NCBI GenBank assembly: GCA_000149225.2
Contig: CM000692.1
Location: 930,001-994,000 of the forward strand
Source: Lachancea kluyveri NRRL Y-12651
Taxonomy: Eukaryota; Ascomycota; Saccharomycetes; Saccharomycetales; Saccharomycetaceae
Length of the DNA stretch: 64,000 bases
Direction of reading: 5' to 3'
Below, piece after piece: positions 19,531-28,587 of this stretch (position 1 is its first letter; each line of letters starts with the position of its first letter). The notes under the pieces are model-generated. The model was not told the DNA's origin, did not search any database, and was given only the letters and a program-made list of their open reading frames with translations. A program made the translations under genes and the position numbers.

Positions 19531-20083
19531 TTAATCTTTCTTTTCACTGCTGAGTAAGGACTCTAAGGCATCAGCTACTTTTTTGGTGTCTTCGTCCATA
19601 TCCATATTCGTTACAGAATATTTCTTATCCTGATCGCCCATCAATTGCTTGATCTTCATCGAAAACTCTGGAAAGGTTGAAATGTCCGATATCCAGCAAG
19701 TGCCTAGTACCAGCATTGCAAAAGATCCGGTGGCTAACCCGGTACCGTATGCTAGAGCGCTGACAGCTTCGCCTTGGTATGAATAAGCTTGTTGCTTATG
19801 ATTTGCCTGAAACATGTTGGGTATGTCTGTGGATTTTCAGTTAGTTTACTATTGTTTTTAAAACATGTGGATATAAACTTTGTAAGTGTCTCAGGATAAA
19901 AAATGACATACATTTGCGAGTTTTAACACCTCTAAAGGCTAATCTAGATGATATCAAAGTAACAACAGTTGCACCAAAGAATCTCATCATCTGTTGCCTT
20001 CTTCTCTGTTTATACTCATCAGAAAATACAGATATTTGTTTCGCAGTAAGCTTCAAGTCGGATGGATTCATTGTAGTGGACAT
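19531..20083 (-). CDS. AIM11: Aim11/Iai11-type small membrane protein (two exons)
   Basis: Exons 20083-19912 and 19826-19531 join to 155 residues. The protein reads [20 protein letters not shown] (first membrane segment), [17 protein letters not shown] across the splice junction, then [20 protein letters not shown] (second membrane segment), and an acidic-basic tail ending SSEKKD. It matches the Altered Inheritance of Mitochondria 11 family, whose function is unknown. S. cerevisiae has two copies, AIM11 (chromosome V) and IAI11/YBL059W (chromosome II), and the latter also has an intron. Here one gene sits where both neighbourhoods meet, with TSC11 on one side and CMC2 on the other. Confidence 0.9.
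19827..19911 (-). other. Spliceosomal intron of AIM11/IAI11
   Basis: 85 bases: GTATGT at 19911-19906, branch AACTAAC at 19846-19840 (one base off the consensus), acceptor CCACAG ending at 19827. It splits a Tyr codon (T / AC) and restores the conserved RKYIPNMF sequence. Confidence 0.93.
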
Positions 20084-20236
20084 TCCGCTGATATTTTAAT
20101 ACTTATTCTTTTGCAGACGTCTCACTTTTGGCCAGGCCACTACTTGATAAACTTTGACGTTTACTTTTTAGCGAGGAGAAAAAAAATTTGAGACCGAAAT
20201 ATTGTAAAACCAAAACCACATGAGAAGCACAAAGCA

Positions 20237-20646
20237 ATGCATCCACAACTAGAAGCAGAGAGATTTCATTGTAAGTTTGATGATATTTTCATCTTATAAA
20301 AAGGACACTTTCTTTGCCTGAAGGCATTTTCTCTTGTCATTGTACTAACTCAACCTTAGCTTGCCTAGACCTTATTCAGGCATTAGACAAGTGTCACCAA
20401 GCCGAATACTACAAAAGGGCATTGGGCCTATGTAATAACGAAAAGGAAGCCTTATCCAGATGCTTACATGAAGCCAGATTAGCCGGTGAAAGAAGATATA
20501 TTAAGGAAAGTAGGGAAAAGCATAAGAAAATCCAAGAAAAATGGAAGAAGATGGAAGAGGAAGAGTACGGTGAGGATGCTATCCTAAAGAAGATCATTCA
20601 AAGACAAGTGGCTAAGAAGCAGCAAGAAAGCACTAAGACTGAATAA
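20237..20646 (+). CDS. CMC2: Cmc2, twin CX9C mitochondrial protein (two exons)
   Basis: Exons 20237-20270 and 20360-20646 join to 106 residues starting MHPQLEAERFHSCLDLIQAL. The twin Cys-X9-Cys pattern is visible (C13...C23 in CLDLIQALDKC, then CNNEKEALSRC), followed by a charged helical tail. Cmc2 is an intermembrane-space protein imported by the Mia40 relay and needed for cytochrome c oxidase assembly. The S. cerevisiae gene (YBL059C-A) has an intron at the same place. It is divergent from the AIM11/IAI11 gene, 153 bases between start codons, and converges with PUP3. Confidence 0.95.
20271..20359 (+). other. Spliceosomal intron of CMC2
   Basis: 89 bases: GTAAGT at 20271-20276, branch TACTAAC at 20343-20349, acceptor CCTTAG ending at 20359. 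It splits the Ser codon before the first Cys. Confidence 0.96.
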
Positions 20647-20837
20647 ATAAACACATTTTGGCGAAGGAAAGACTGAACGATGAAAAACTTGTAAATATTT
20701 CGTTAAGGATATACGTTTTTGAAATGTAACAAATCAGGTATTGAAAACTCAGTAGAAAAACCGAACTTCAGTTTCATTTCACTTTAATGACCGTACAATA
20801 TACACATTTCGACTATAAAAAGATCCCTATTAAGAAT

Positions 20838-21660
20838 TCAATCTTGTCTAGTCTTTAAATATCTTTTGGTCACTTTATCCTTCTTTATAATGTACACTAC
20901 AGCACCCCAACCGGACAAGGCATCACGATCTGCCGCATTCAATAAAGCCTGACTTATAGTTTCAAATAGATCATCGGCTTCCAAATTTGGCTCGTAAAGG
21001 GATTCGCACATACCAAATAACTGATCGGATGCAGTGCCACTGACGATGAAATCCTTAGCTTCATCAATACAACCTATTAAATCGAACCCAGCAATAAATG
21101 GCTTCTCGGTTTTGGAGTTGATGCCAGCAACCACAGGACCCACAAAATATGGACCAAATCTTTTCTGATATAGTGTGCTCGAGATAAGCTGAGCAAAGGT
21201 TTCGGGCTCAATGCTTCTGTCTTCTCTCAGCTTGTACAAATTGGTTTTGTAACGGAAAGTTTCTGATAATGTAGTGACATCTGTAGCCAATCCAGTGAGG
21301 CCAAGGAAAACGTGGCCATAGTGGAAGATCTTTTCAAAGTTGTTGGATACACCCAATGACTGACTGCCCAAACGTAAATCACAAGCGATTGCAACACAAT
21401 CTTTACCGGTCATGGCAACAACAATACCACCTAAGCAACAGTGTTAGTAAAAAAAGTAGAAGAGAAATATTGCATGGGCTCTGCCTGATGAATTCGTGTA
21501 GTTCTTAATAGAAAAGTGTTACCTATCCCACTCGGGTGGCAAAAAAAAGGAAGACACTCAACTGACCTGTTGTAATGACTGAACTTTGATTCATTTGAGG
21601 CAAACAGCTAAAGACCCGTTAAGAATTTTACATACCATTAATGGAACTTGGATCAGACAT
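20838..21660 (-). CDS. PUP3: 20S proteasome beta3 subunit (two exons)
   Basis: Exons 21660-21636 and 21430-20838 join to 205 residues, the length of S. cerevisiae Pup3. Exon 1 gives MSDPSSIN and one base of a Gly codon; exon 2 continues GGIVVAMTGKDC, reproducing the conserved N-terminus exactly. The protein is the non-catalytic beta3 subunit of the 20S core. Conserved stretches include ACDLRLGSQSLGVSNNF, HVFLGLTGLATDV and the C-terminal ALSGWGAVVYIIKKDKV. S. cerevisiae PUP3 has no intron. A PACE box for Rpn4 is present, but it lies inside the intron. An ATG at 21413 could start a shortened form lacking the first 14 residues. Confidence 0.96.
21431..21635 (-). other. Spliceosomal intron of PUP3
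   Basis: 205 bases: GTATGT at 21635-21630, branch TACTAAC at 21449-21443, acceptor TGCTTAG ending at 21431. It splits a Gly codon (G / GT). The consensus sites and the exact match of the joined N-terminus make this near certain. Confidence 0.95.
21535..21543 (+). promoter_or_regulatory. PACE (Rpn4) box inside the PUP3 intron
   Basis: An exact GGTGGCAAA on the plus strand, about 95 bases inside the intron from its 5' end. No other copy is seen upstream of exon 1. Rpn4 boxes can act in either orientation. Its place downstream of the start codon is unusual. Confidence 0.6.
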
Positions 21661-22575
21661 AATTTAGATTGTTTCTTTGCTTGTGTTTTTGTTTTCTTTG
21701 TGCTCAAGTTAACTGTTTGGCAGAGAGTGGATAACTTGGGCACTCTGCGCAAGCCCGAACATTTTGTATGGCTTCTTGAAAATGACGGGTTTGGTGCTTT
21801 CTTAGATGTGCGGGAGACAAGAGAGGTAGAAGCATTAAACATAATGAACATTCCAAATATAATATGTACTTTAGAGTGAATTTAGACTCTAAGATATTTT
21901 AGGTGTCTAAGCAGAAAATATTCGGTGTTCTGTTCAGACATGTTTGTTACGATTGAGTGTGAGCGAAACCAACCATATTAAACCAACTAGCATGTGACTC
22001 TGTACTACGATAACCATCAACAGTCTTTCCATAAAAATTATGGCGAGGCACCATCGTGAGATTTGAGAGAACTATAATGAATGTAGAATAAAAGATGCCC
22101 TTTCCACTCAAAAAAAACCATTTAGCACCTATTCAGAAGGCCACACGAGACGTTGCCCTGTTTTCATCTTACTAATTATAGGGATATATGTTTTCTTTTA
22201 GGCGTGATTAATCCACCCAAATATGCTTCCAATACTAATGACACGAAGGTACGTAGAAGGGTCTGCATTATAGAGAGCTTAGATGGCCTGTCCGAAGGAT
22301 AAGGCCACCTTCACACTTGTACCCAAAAAAAAACAATATGGCAGCGTTGAATCGTGTGAGTGTTAAATAATTTTCGAAACAGCTCTGCCTATCGCTAGCA
22401 TAAGTACGTTCGTCACCACCTGAACAATATCCTTGCATTAACATTCCGGAATCTTTGAACAGGGCTCAAAGAGTATTGGTCTTTCCCAGGCCCGAACTTG
22501 ATACACTGGCCCTTCCACACCCTCTAAATAGTGGTGATTAAATTACTTATAGGTATTACTATTACATTGTGGTAT
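21661..22575. other. Intergenic region PUP3 promoter / YEL1 3' end
   Basis: 915 bases. A frame of 98 codons opens across 21586-21879 but overlaps PUP3 exon 1 and matches nothing known. I see no tRNA, snoRNA or repeat. Confidence 0.5.
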
Positions 22576-24450
22576 TTAATTTAAAGATCTCAATGCCTGT
22601 TCCAGAGCTTTCAAGTAAATCATGTGTTTTTCATACTTGAAATTCAAGTACAGGTATCTATCATTCCAGTTGTCCATAGCCTTATCGAATAAAGAACTGT
22701 TGGCACTAGCGCTCCATACGGAAACCATATGAGGTTTCAAAGCGTTATGTTGGTCTATCCATTGGCTCAGTTTGTCGGTAAAACACTTTAGGCTGTGTAT
22801 CTTTGATTCAATGTCTTGTTGCCCTAGAACAAGATCGGTTTCGCTGCCGTCGTCTAAATAGTACAGGGCATGGACATTAACCAGAGGAGTCCAAATAACC
22901 AGTTTTGTGCTTAATGGGTCTATTTTGCCCTGTAGTAAAGCATCACTCCATCCGTATTCTTGGTTTGATACCATTTCAAATTCGGCAGCAGGGATTGGAG
23001 AGATCCTACCACTCCAGAAATTACATGATTGGACATACATTTTTGCCGTCGACAGGTCTGGAGTTTGAAAGTTAAACATGGTATCCTTATCTCCACCCAA
23101 CAAAAATTTAGGGAAAGTAATGGTAAAATTCCATTTTTTCTTGTCTTTGGTGGAACTGCTGGCGATAATATTTTCTTGTGTCAGTTTTGCCACAGTGCCA
23201 AACAAGTTGTAGACATAATAGGTGGAAGCCTTCTTCTTACAAACATCTAGATCCCAGTTTTTATCAATGTTCGAGGAAGTTTTGAAGTTGAAGATGAATA
23301 GACGACCCTCCGCGATTCGTACGCGGGAATTAAACCAGTTGCTACCCATATCAAGGACAAAATCGGTCCTCTCATTGAATAGGGAATCTTTTGAAGAATT
23401 CTTCCTAAACCACGAAAACAGAGTCTTCCTGGGTTGCTTCGTGTTAGAAGTGGAATGGGATGCATGGCCTGCTCTGACATCCATGTACTGAATGAATGAG
23501 TCCATCATCCAAGAAGTGTGGTTCTTCTTTGTCATCTCGTCGTCAAAGTCTTCGGCAAGGTACAACTTTTCCAGGGCTTGGTTGTGGTGGTATTTCCAAT
23601 TAGAAACCACATGAGAGGATATCGAAGGCTTTGTGGACGTTGTGGACGGGGCCATAGATGCCGTAGTGGATGCAAATGAGGTCCGTGAAGAAGTGCGTTC
23701 CAAACCACGAGATGACGGACGTAGTGAGAACATGGATGGCTTCCTCATTGCCGAGTTCCCAGTACTGTTTTTTGCCGTGGTACCACTCGAAGCCGTTGAG
23801 TTCATTCTGCGAAGAGGAAGCTGATCCTGTTGAAGAGAGGCGTAGTAAGCCCTCAGGTCATTGCAAAACACTTCAACATCAATGGTTTCTAACTCCCTAT
23901 GCAAGGCATAAACTGTGTTGTCAACGAACTGATCACAACTGAATTTATCTTGGGAAGCAGGATTGTGCAGGTCAGAGTTTAAAATCAGTAAGGCAAAAAG
24001 AACGATATGACAGAGCCTAAAGTTGCCTTGATAGTGTGGAACATTGTGTTGTTCCAACCACTGCATACTCACCTCTTCAAGTATTGTATCTATACACCCA
24101 GCCTCGGCAACGAAGTACAAGTTGTTGGCGATTTTGCGTAGAGTGCTTACGAGGCTGAGTGGGAGTGGTTGCAATAGCTTGATGAACTCGTGACAAACAT
24201 CTTTGTGGGCTGGAGAGCCCAAGTAATTTGCATATTCGGTATATTCCACATCCTTGAAGTTACCGCCCAAAATCCGTAGAGCTGTCTGCTTATGTCCCTG
24301 TTGCTCGGAGACAAATTGATGAATGTTGGTCATTTTAGGTGATTCTATGAGTTGTGGTTGTTCGGGAATCACAGAATTTTGCACCGGTAAAGTGACAGGA
24401 CTGGGAGGGTCGCTGACGCTGATCAGTCTCTTGTTCGATGACGAATCCAT
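22576..24450 (-). CDS. YEL1: Sec7-domain guanine nucleotide exchange factor Yel1
   Basis: 624 residues from the ATG at 24450. The open frame continues upstream but without an ATG, and it overlaps the RAD51 promoter. A divergent Sec7 domain occupies about residues 50-230 (ILGGNFKDVEYTEYANYLGS, HIVLFALLILNSDLHN), followed by a Ser/Thr-rich linker and a PH-like domain at about 340-500 (IRVRIAEGRLFIFNF region), then a helical end (YLKALEQALRSLN). Yel1 activates Arf3 at the plasma membrane and so helps to place it at the bud. It is divergent from RAD51 with 225 bases between start codons. Confidence 0.9.
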   Translation of the reverse strand: MDSSSNKRLISVSDPPSPVTLPVQNSVIPEQPQLIESPKMTNIHQFVSEQQGHKQTALRILGGNFKDVEYTEYANYLGSPAHKDVCHEFIKLLQPLPLSLVSTLRKIANNLYFVAEAGCIDTILEEVSMQWLEQHNVPHYQGNFRLCHIVLFALLILNSDLHNPASQDKFSCDQFVDNTVYALHRELETIDVEVFCNDLRAYYASLQQDQLPLRRMNSTASSGTTAKNSTGNSAMRKPSMFSLRPSSRGLERTSSRTSFASTTASMAPSTTSTKPSISSHVVSNWKYHHNQALEKLYLAEDFDDEMTKKNHTSWMMDSFIQYMDVRAGHASHSTSNTKQPRKTLFSWFRKNSSKDSLFNERTDFVLDMGSNWFNSRVRIAEGRLFIFNFKTSSNIDKNWDLDVCKKKASTYYVYNLFGTVAKLTQENIIASSSTKDKKKWNFTITFPKFLLGGDKDTMFNFQTPDLSTAKMYVQSCNFWSGRISPIPAAEFEMVSNQEYGWSDALLQGKIDPLSTKLVIWTPLVNVHALYYLDDGSETDLVLGQQDIESKIHSLKCFTDKLSQWIDQHNALKPHMVSVWSASANSSLFDKAMDNWNDRYLYLNFKYEKHMIYLKALEQALRSLN

Positions 24451-24561
24451 GCTTGTTGAATGTACTTCACAGCTGCGCACAAATGATATGTTGCCGTGGC
24501 CTGTTGAAACTGTCTTGAATGTTGTTGTAAGAAATCTTACGATGAGTGTGTTACCCGGTGC

Positions 24562-24588
24562 ACGCGTGGTTTGTTTACGGCAACGCGT
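24562..24588. promoter_or_regulatory. Two MCB boxes (ACGCGT) in the YEL1/RAD51 promoter
   Basis: Perfect ACGCGT sites at 24562-24567 and 24583-24588, about 90-115 bases before the RAD51 ATG. MCB boxes bind MBF (Mbp1-Swi6) and give G1/S expression, as known for RAD51. Confidence 0.8.
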
Positions 24589-24675
24589 AACGAGCAAAAT
24601 TTTGCTGCTGATGCCAGATTTCACTACTCCTATCTGTTTGCTAGAAGAGGAAATCTATAACCTGCTTCTACTGAT

Positions 24676-25836
24676 ATGTCTCAAGTTCAAGAACAGATCT
24701 TTCAAGATTCACAGGCGTTGCCATCGCAAGCACTTGCTGCTTCCGCTGCCCATGACTATGTTTCTCAAGATCACGCTGCTAGTATTGCTGCCATTACTGA
24801 CCCAGCCACTGTAGAGGGCGAGCAACTAGAACAACAACAAGAAGTGGAGGATGAGCTTGCGCTTGCCTCTTTTGTTCCCTTGGAAAAGTTACAGGTCAAC
24901 GGTATCACTGCTGCAGATTTGAAGAAGCTTAGAGAAAACGGTCTCCATACGGCAGAAGCCGTGGCCTACGCCCCCAGAAAACATCTCATGGAAATAAAAG
25001 GTATTTCTGAGGCAAAGGCCGACAAGTTGCTGAATGAAGCTGCTAGACTAGTGCCTATGGGATTTGTCACTGCCGCAGATTTCCATCTACGCAGAGCCGA
25101 AATGATTTGTTTGACCTCAGGGTCTAAAAACTTGGATACCTTACTAGGGGGTGGCATTGAAACCGGTTCCATAACCGAGTTGTTTGGTGAGTTCAGAACT
25201 GGTAAATCTCAGTTGTGTCATACCCTAGCGGTAACCTGTCAAATCCCACTAGACCTGGGTGGCGGTGAAGGCAAATGTTTGTACATCGATACAGAAGGTA
25301 CCTTTAGACCTATTAGACTGGTCTCTATTGCTCAACGTTTCGGTTTGGATCCCGATGATGCTTTGAACAACGTTGCTTATGCCAGAGCTTACAACGCGGA
25401 CCATCAGCTGAGACTACTAGATGCTGCGGCACAGATGATGAGCGAATCCAGATTCTCCCTGATCATCGTTGATTCCATCATGGCCTTGTACAGAACCGAT
25501 TTTTCTGGCCGTGGGGAACTAAGTGCCAGACAGATGCATTTGGCCAAGTTTATGCGTGCGTTGCAAAGACTTGCGGATCAGTTTGGCGTTGCAGCTGTGG
25601 TTACAAATCAAGTTGTTGCACAAGTTGATGGTGGTATGTCCTTCAACCCTGATCCAAAGAAGCCCATCGGTGGTAATATCATGGCACACAGTTCTACGAC
25701 GAGATTAGGTTTCAAGAAAGGTAAGGGATGCCAGAGAATTTGTAAAGTCGTTGACTCCCCATGCTTGCCAGAAGCGGAGTGCGTATTTGCCATTTATGAA
25801 GACGGCATCGGCGATCCTAGAGAAGAGGAGGAATAG
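24676..25836 (+). CDS. RAD51: Rad51 recombinase
   Basis: 386 residues (S. cerevisiae 400). After a Gln/Ala-rich N-terminal tail comes the helix-hairpin-helix lobe (about 68-130, [20 protein letters not shown]) and the RecA-type ATPase core. Walker A is GEFRTGKS at 171-178 and Walker B is LIIVD at 262-266. The polymerisation motif region before the core ([12 protein letters not shown]) is present. Rad51 forms filaments on single-stranded DNA and drives strand exchange in homologous recombination, working with Rad52, Rad54, Rad55 and Rad57 in the nucleus. Two MCB boxes upstream predict S-phase expression. Confidence 0.98.
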   Translation: MSQVQEQIFQDSQALPSQALAASAAHDYVSQDHAASIAAITDPATVEGEQLEQQQEVEDELALASFVPLEKLQVNGITAADLKKLRENGLHTAEAVAYAPRKHLMEIKGISEAKADKLLNEAARLVPMGFVTAADFHLRRAEMICLTSGSKNLDTLLGGGIETGSITELFGEFRTGKSQLCHTLAVTCQIPLDLGGGEGKCLYIDTEGTFRPIRLVSIAQRFGLDPDDALNNVAYARAYNADHQLRLLDAAAQMMSESRFSLIIVDSIMALYRTDFSGRGELSARQMHLAKFMRALQRLADQFGVAAVVTNQVVAQVDGGMSFNPDPKKPIGGNIMAHSSTTRLGFKKGKGCQRICKVVDSPCLPEAECVFAIYEDGIGDPREEEE

Positions 25837-26185
25837 GTGGAAATTAAAGGGAAAAAATAAAATAGAGAGAGAGAGAAGAAAAACAAAAGAATTGATCACA
25901 GCGAATACCCCTAACCATGTAAGTTTTACATCTTTATACTGTTGTAGTAGTAATACACATTTCCTCCTTGTTTTATCTGTCATTTCTTCCGCTTTTTTTT
26001 TTGTTTCTAATTCGAGTCACGTTCCACTAAAATTCTTTCGCTCATAAAACGCGGCTTTGTACCTGAAAAGGAAGCAAATTTTCCATGTTTGAAGAGAAAC
26101 ATTTAGCTCTCTGGTTTGTTCCAGTGAAAGACTATAGTTCTTTGCCCTACTAGGTCCTTGAGAGAACTCTTCCCACCTCTAACCA
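25837..26185 (+). other. Intergenic region RAD51/SKT5
   Basis: 349 bases between two genes on the same strand. It has a purine run (GA repeat) near 25863-25890 and T runs near 25992-26004. No further gene is visible. Confidence 0.5.
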
Positions 26186-28213
26186 ATGACTACGGCTACT
26201 CATCCCTATAGGCAAGCGTTGGGTATTGCCTCGCAGGAACACCTGACGGGCAACCCTCACAGGTTGAACTCTGATCCAATCATACATCCACACAGTGAAG
26301 AGCCTACTTTCCAACAAAAGTCTTTAGTCAACCCAGATACCTCTTTTAATGATGAATTCCAGGAGTTGACTCAACCCATAATGGTTTCGTCCTACCAAAG
26401 GTCGGTTTCATCTCCACTGATGACATCTCCAACCACTCCTACTACTCCTACTTCCTCGAATTTAGAACCGCCTCGTTTACGTAACCACTCCAGAAATCTT
26501 TCTGTTAACACTTTCAACTCTCCTTCAGCTCAAAGAAGGTCCCGCTCTGTTGATCTATCGCATATGTACTTGTTGAACAATAAAGATACCCAATTCACTT
26601 CAACAAACGAGTCGGTTGCTGATCTTTCGCACCAAATGATTACACAGTACCTTGGTGAAGCCGGTAGCTCTTCTTTGGTTCCTCGGTTGAAAACTATCGA
26701 GATGTATAAGCAGAACGTCAAAAAGTCAAAAGACCCCAATATCCTTTTCCAGTATGCTCAATATATGCTGCAGACGGCACTAACCATTGAAACTTCTACA
26801 GCCATCACGTCTGAAAGCAATGGAGATTCTACTTCACTTATCACTCCTACGGTTAAAGATGGTGGTAAAGGAGTCCCCACCCAGGCAGATTTGAAAAAGC
26901 AATTTCTGAGAGAGGCTCAGCACTACTTAAAAAAACTAAGTGTTAAGCGTTACACCGACGCCCAGTACCTATTAGCTGACGCATATTCCTCTGGTGCGTT
27001 TGGTAAGGTTAATGCCAAGGATGCTTTTGCATTATTTCAATCAGCTGCTAAACATGGCCACATTGAAAGTGCCTATAGAACTGCCCATTGTTTCGAAGAA
27101 GGGCTGGGTACAACTAGGGATTCGCGTAGGGCAGTCGAGTTTTTAAAGTTTGCTGCTAGCAGAAACCATCCATCAGCAATGTACAAGTTGGGTATGTATT
27201 CCTATTATGGACGCATGGGCCTTCCTAATGATGTCAATACGAAGCAAAACGGTATTAAGTGGCTATCAAGAGCCGTGGCTAGAGCGAACGAATTGACATG
27301 TGCTGCGCCTTATGAACTAGCGAAAATTTACCAGGATGGGTTCTTGGATATCATCATTCCGGATGAGAAATATGCGATGGAGCTTTACGTGCAAGCGGCA
27401 TCTTTGGGCCATGCCCCCTCTGCTACTGTATTGGGTCAGATTTACGAAACAGGAAATCAAGTTGTTCCACAAGATACGAGTTTGAGTGTCCATTACTATA
27501 CTCAAGCTGCTCTACAAGCTGATCCAGAAGCGATGTTGGGTTTATGTGCTTGGTATCTGGTTGGTGCTGAGCCAGCCTTCGAAAAGGATGAACGTGAGGC
27601 ATTTCAGTGGGCACTGAGAGCAGCAAAACTGGGTCTTCCTAGGGCTCAATTTACTGTAGGCTACTTTTACGAAAAAGGAAAAGGCTGTGAAACAAACATG
27701 GATAATGCTTGGAAATGGTATGAGCGGGCTGCCAGGAACAAGGATACACGTGCGATTGCTAAGGTAAAACAAAATCCGAATATTCAAACTCATAAGACAT
27801 CTAGAAAGAGTAAAAGTTTAAGCACTTTGAATATGAGATTTTCCACTGTTCTGACGTTTAATTCAGAAAGTTCGAATGATAGTCCATCATCGCATCCAGC
27901 ACCTGAAAATCCTTCGGCACCCCTCGTTTTGCCGAAAAGCGTTCAACAAAATAGTAGTGGATCTTCCATTAAGCATAGCAAATCTTTACTGAACTTCGAT
28001 CAACCTGCAAGCGTTCAACCTGTTGACGTGAGCGATTTTACCGACAAGAGTTTCCGTAATGATGGCCCAAAAAACATTTCCAATCCGAATCCTCCTAATC
28101 TACGCACTACCAAAAGTCTTTCTATGTTGACTTCAAAGAAGACCAAGAACAGCACCAAGAACACCAAGAACAACACCAAGAACAAAAGGAGTAAGGATTG
28201 CGTGATCATGTGA
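26186..28213 (+). CDS. SKT5: Skt5/Shc1-type activator of chitin synthase III
   Basis: 675 residues (S. cerevisiae Skt5 696). The N-terminal 180 residues are Ser/Thr/Pro-rich. From about 240 to 530 there are Sel1-type repeats, seen as repeated AxxLGxxYExGxG patterns (FQSAAKHGHIESAYRTAHCF, FAASRNHPSAMYKLGMYSYY, QFTVGYFYEKGKGCETNMDN). The C-terminus is basic and Asn/Lys-rich and ends in CVIM, a CAAX box for farnesylation, as in Skt5. Skt5 links Chs3 to the septin-bound Bni4 at the bud neck and activates it; the paralogue Shc1 does so in sporulation. One gene here stands for both. Confidence 0.93.
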   Translation: MTTATHPYRQALGIASQEHLTGNPHRLNSDPIIHPHSEEPTFQQKSLVNPDTSFNDEFQELTQPIMVSSYQRSVSSPLMTSPTTPTTPTSSNLEPPRLRNHSRNLSVNTFNSPSAQRRSRSVDLSHMYLLNNKDTQFTSTNESVADLSHQMITQYLGEAGSSSLVPRLKTIEMYKQNVKKSKDPNILFQYAQYMLQTALTIETSTAITSESNGDSTSLITPTVKDGGKGVPTQADLKKQFLREAQHYLKKLSVKRYTDAQYLLADAYSSGAFGKVNAKDAFALFQSAAKHGHIESAYRTAHCFEEGLGTTRDSRRAVEFLKFAASRNHPSAMYKLGMYSYYGRMGLPNDVNTKQNGIKWLSRAVARANELTCAAPYELAKIYQDGFLDIIIPDEKYAMELYVQAASLGHAPSATVLGQIYETGNQVVPQDTSLSVHYYTQAALQADPEAMLGLCAWYLVGAEPAFEKDEREAFQWALRAAKLGLPRAQFTVGYFYEKGKGCETNMDNAWKWYERAARNKDTRAIAKVKQNPNIQTHKTSRKSKSLSTLNMRFSTVLTFNSESSNDSPSSHPAPENPSAPLVLPKSVQQNSSGSSIKHSKSLLNFDQPASVQPVDVSDFTDKSFRNDGPKNISNPNPPNLRTTKSLSMLTSKKTKNSTKNTKNNTKNKRSKDCVIM

Positions 28214-28587
28214 ACAAACCCCAGTCCGATATACCTTACCACCCTCTATGCATATTATAAAGCCTTTTAATTTATCCAGGCGTGAAAACTAGTAAAGAGA
28301 ACACCAAAAACCAAAAAGACTTGAATGGAGACAAAATGAAAACCAAGGGGGAAAGAGAAACATCCATCGTTTGGTTACTCCGCCTATTACCATCATTATC
28401 ATATCGCATCAACGCAAGTTTCCATCTCCTCTCATTCATACCTAGCATTTTGCCAATATTTTATAAAGATTCGACGACCTGTGACGTGTTCATTATGATA
28501 CATTAACAAACTATAAAATTCATGTTTCTATTTACTTTTCTTGTTTTTTTTTAGGAAAAAAATTATGAATACAAATGCTAGAGATAG
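28214..28587. other. Convergent intergenic region SKT5/KIP1
   Basis: 374 bases between converging genes. The end near 28530-28560 has a T run suited to a KIP1 3' end signal on the other strand. Nothing else is seen. Confidence 0.5.
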
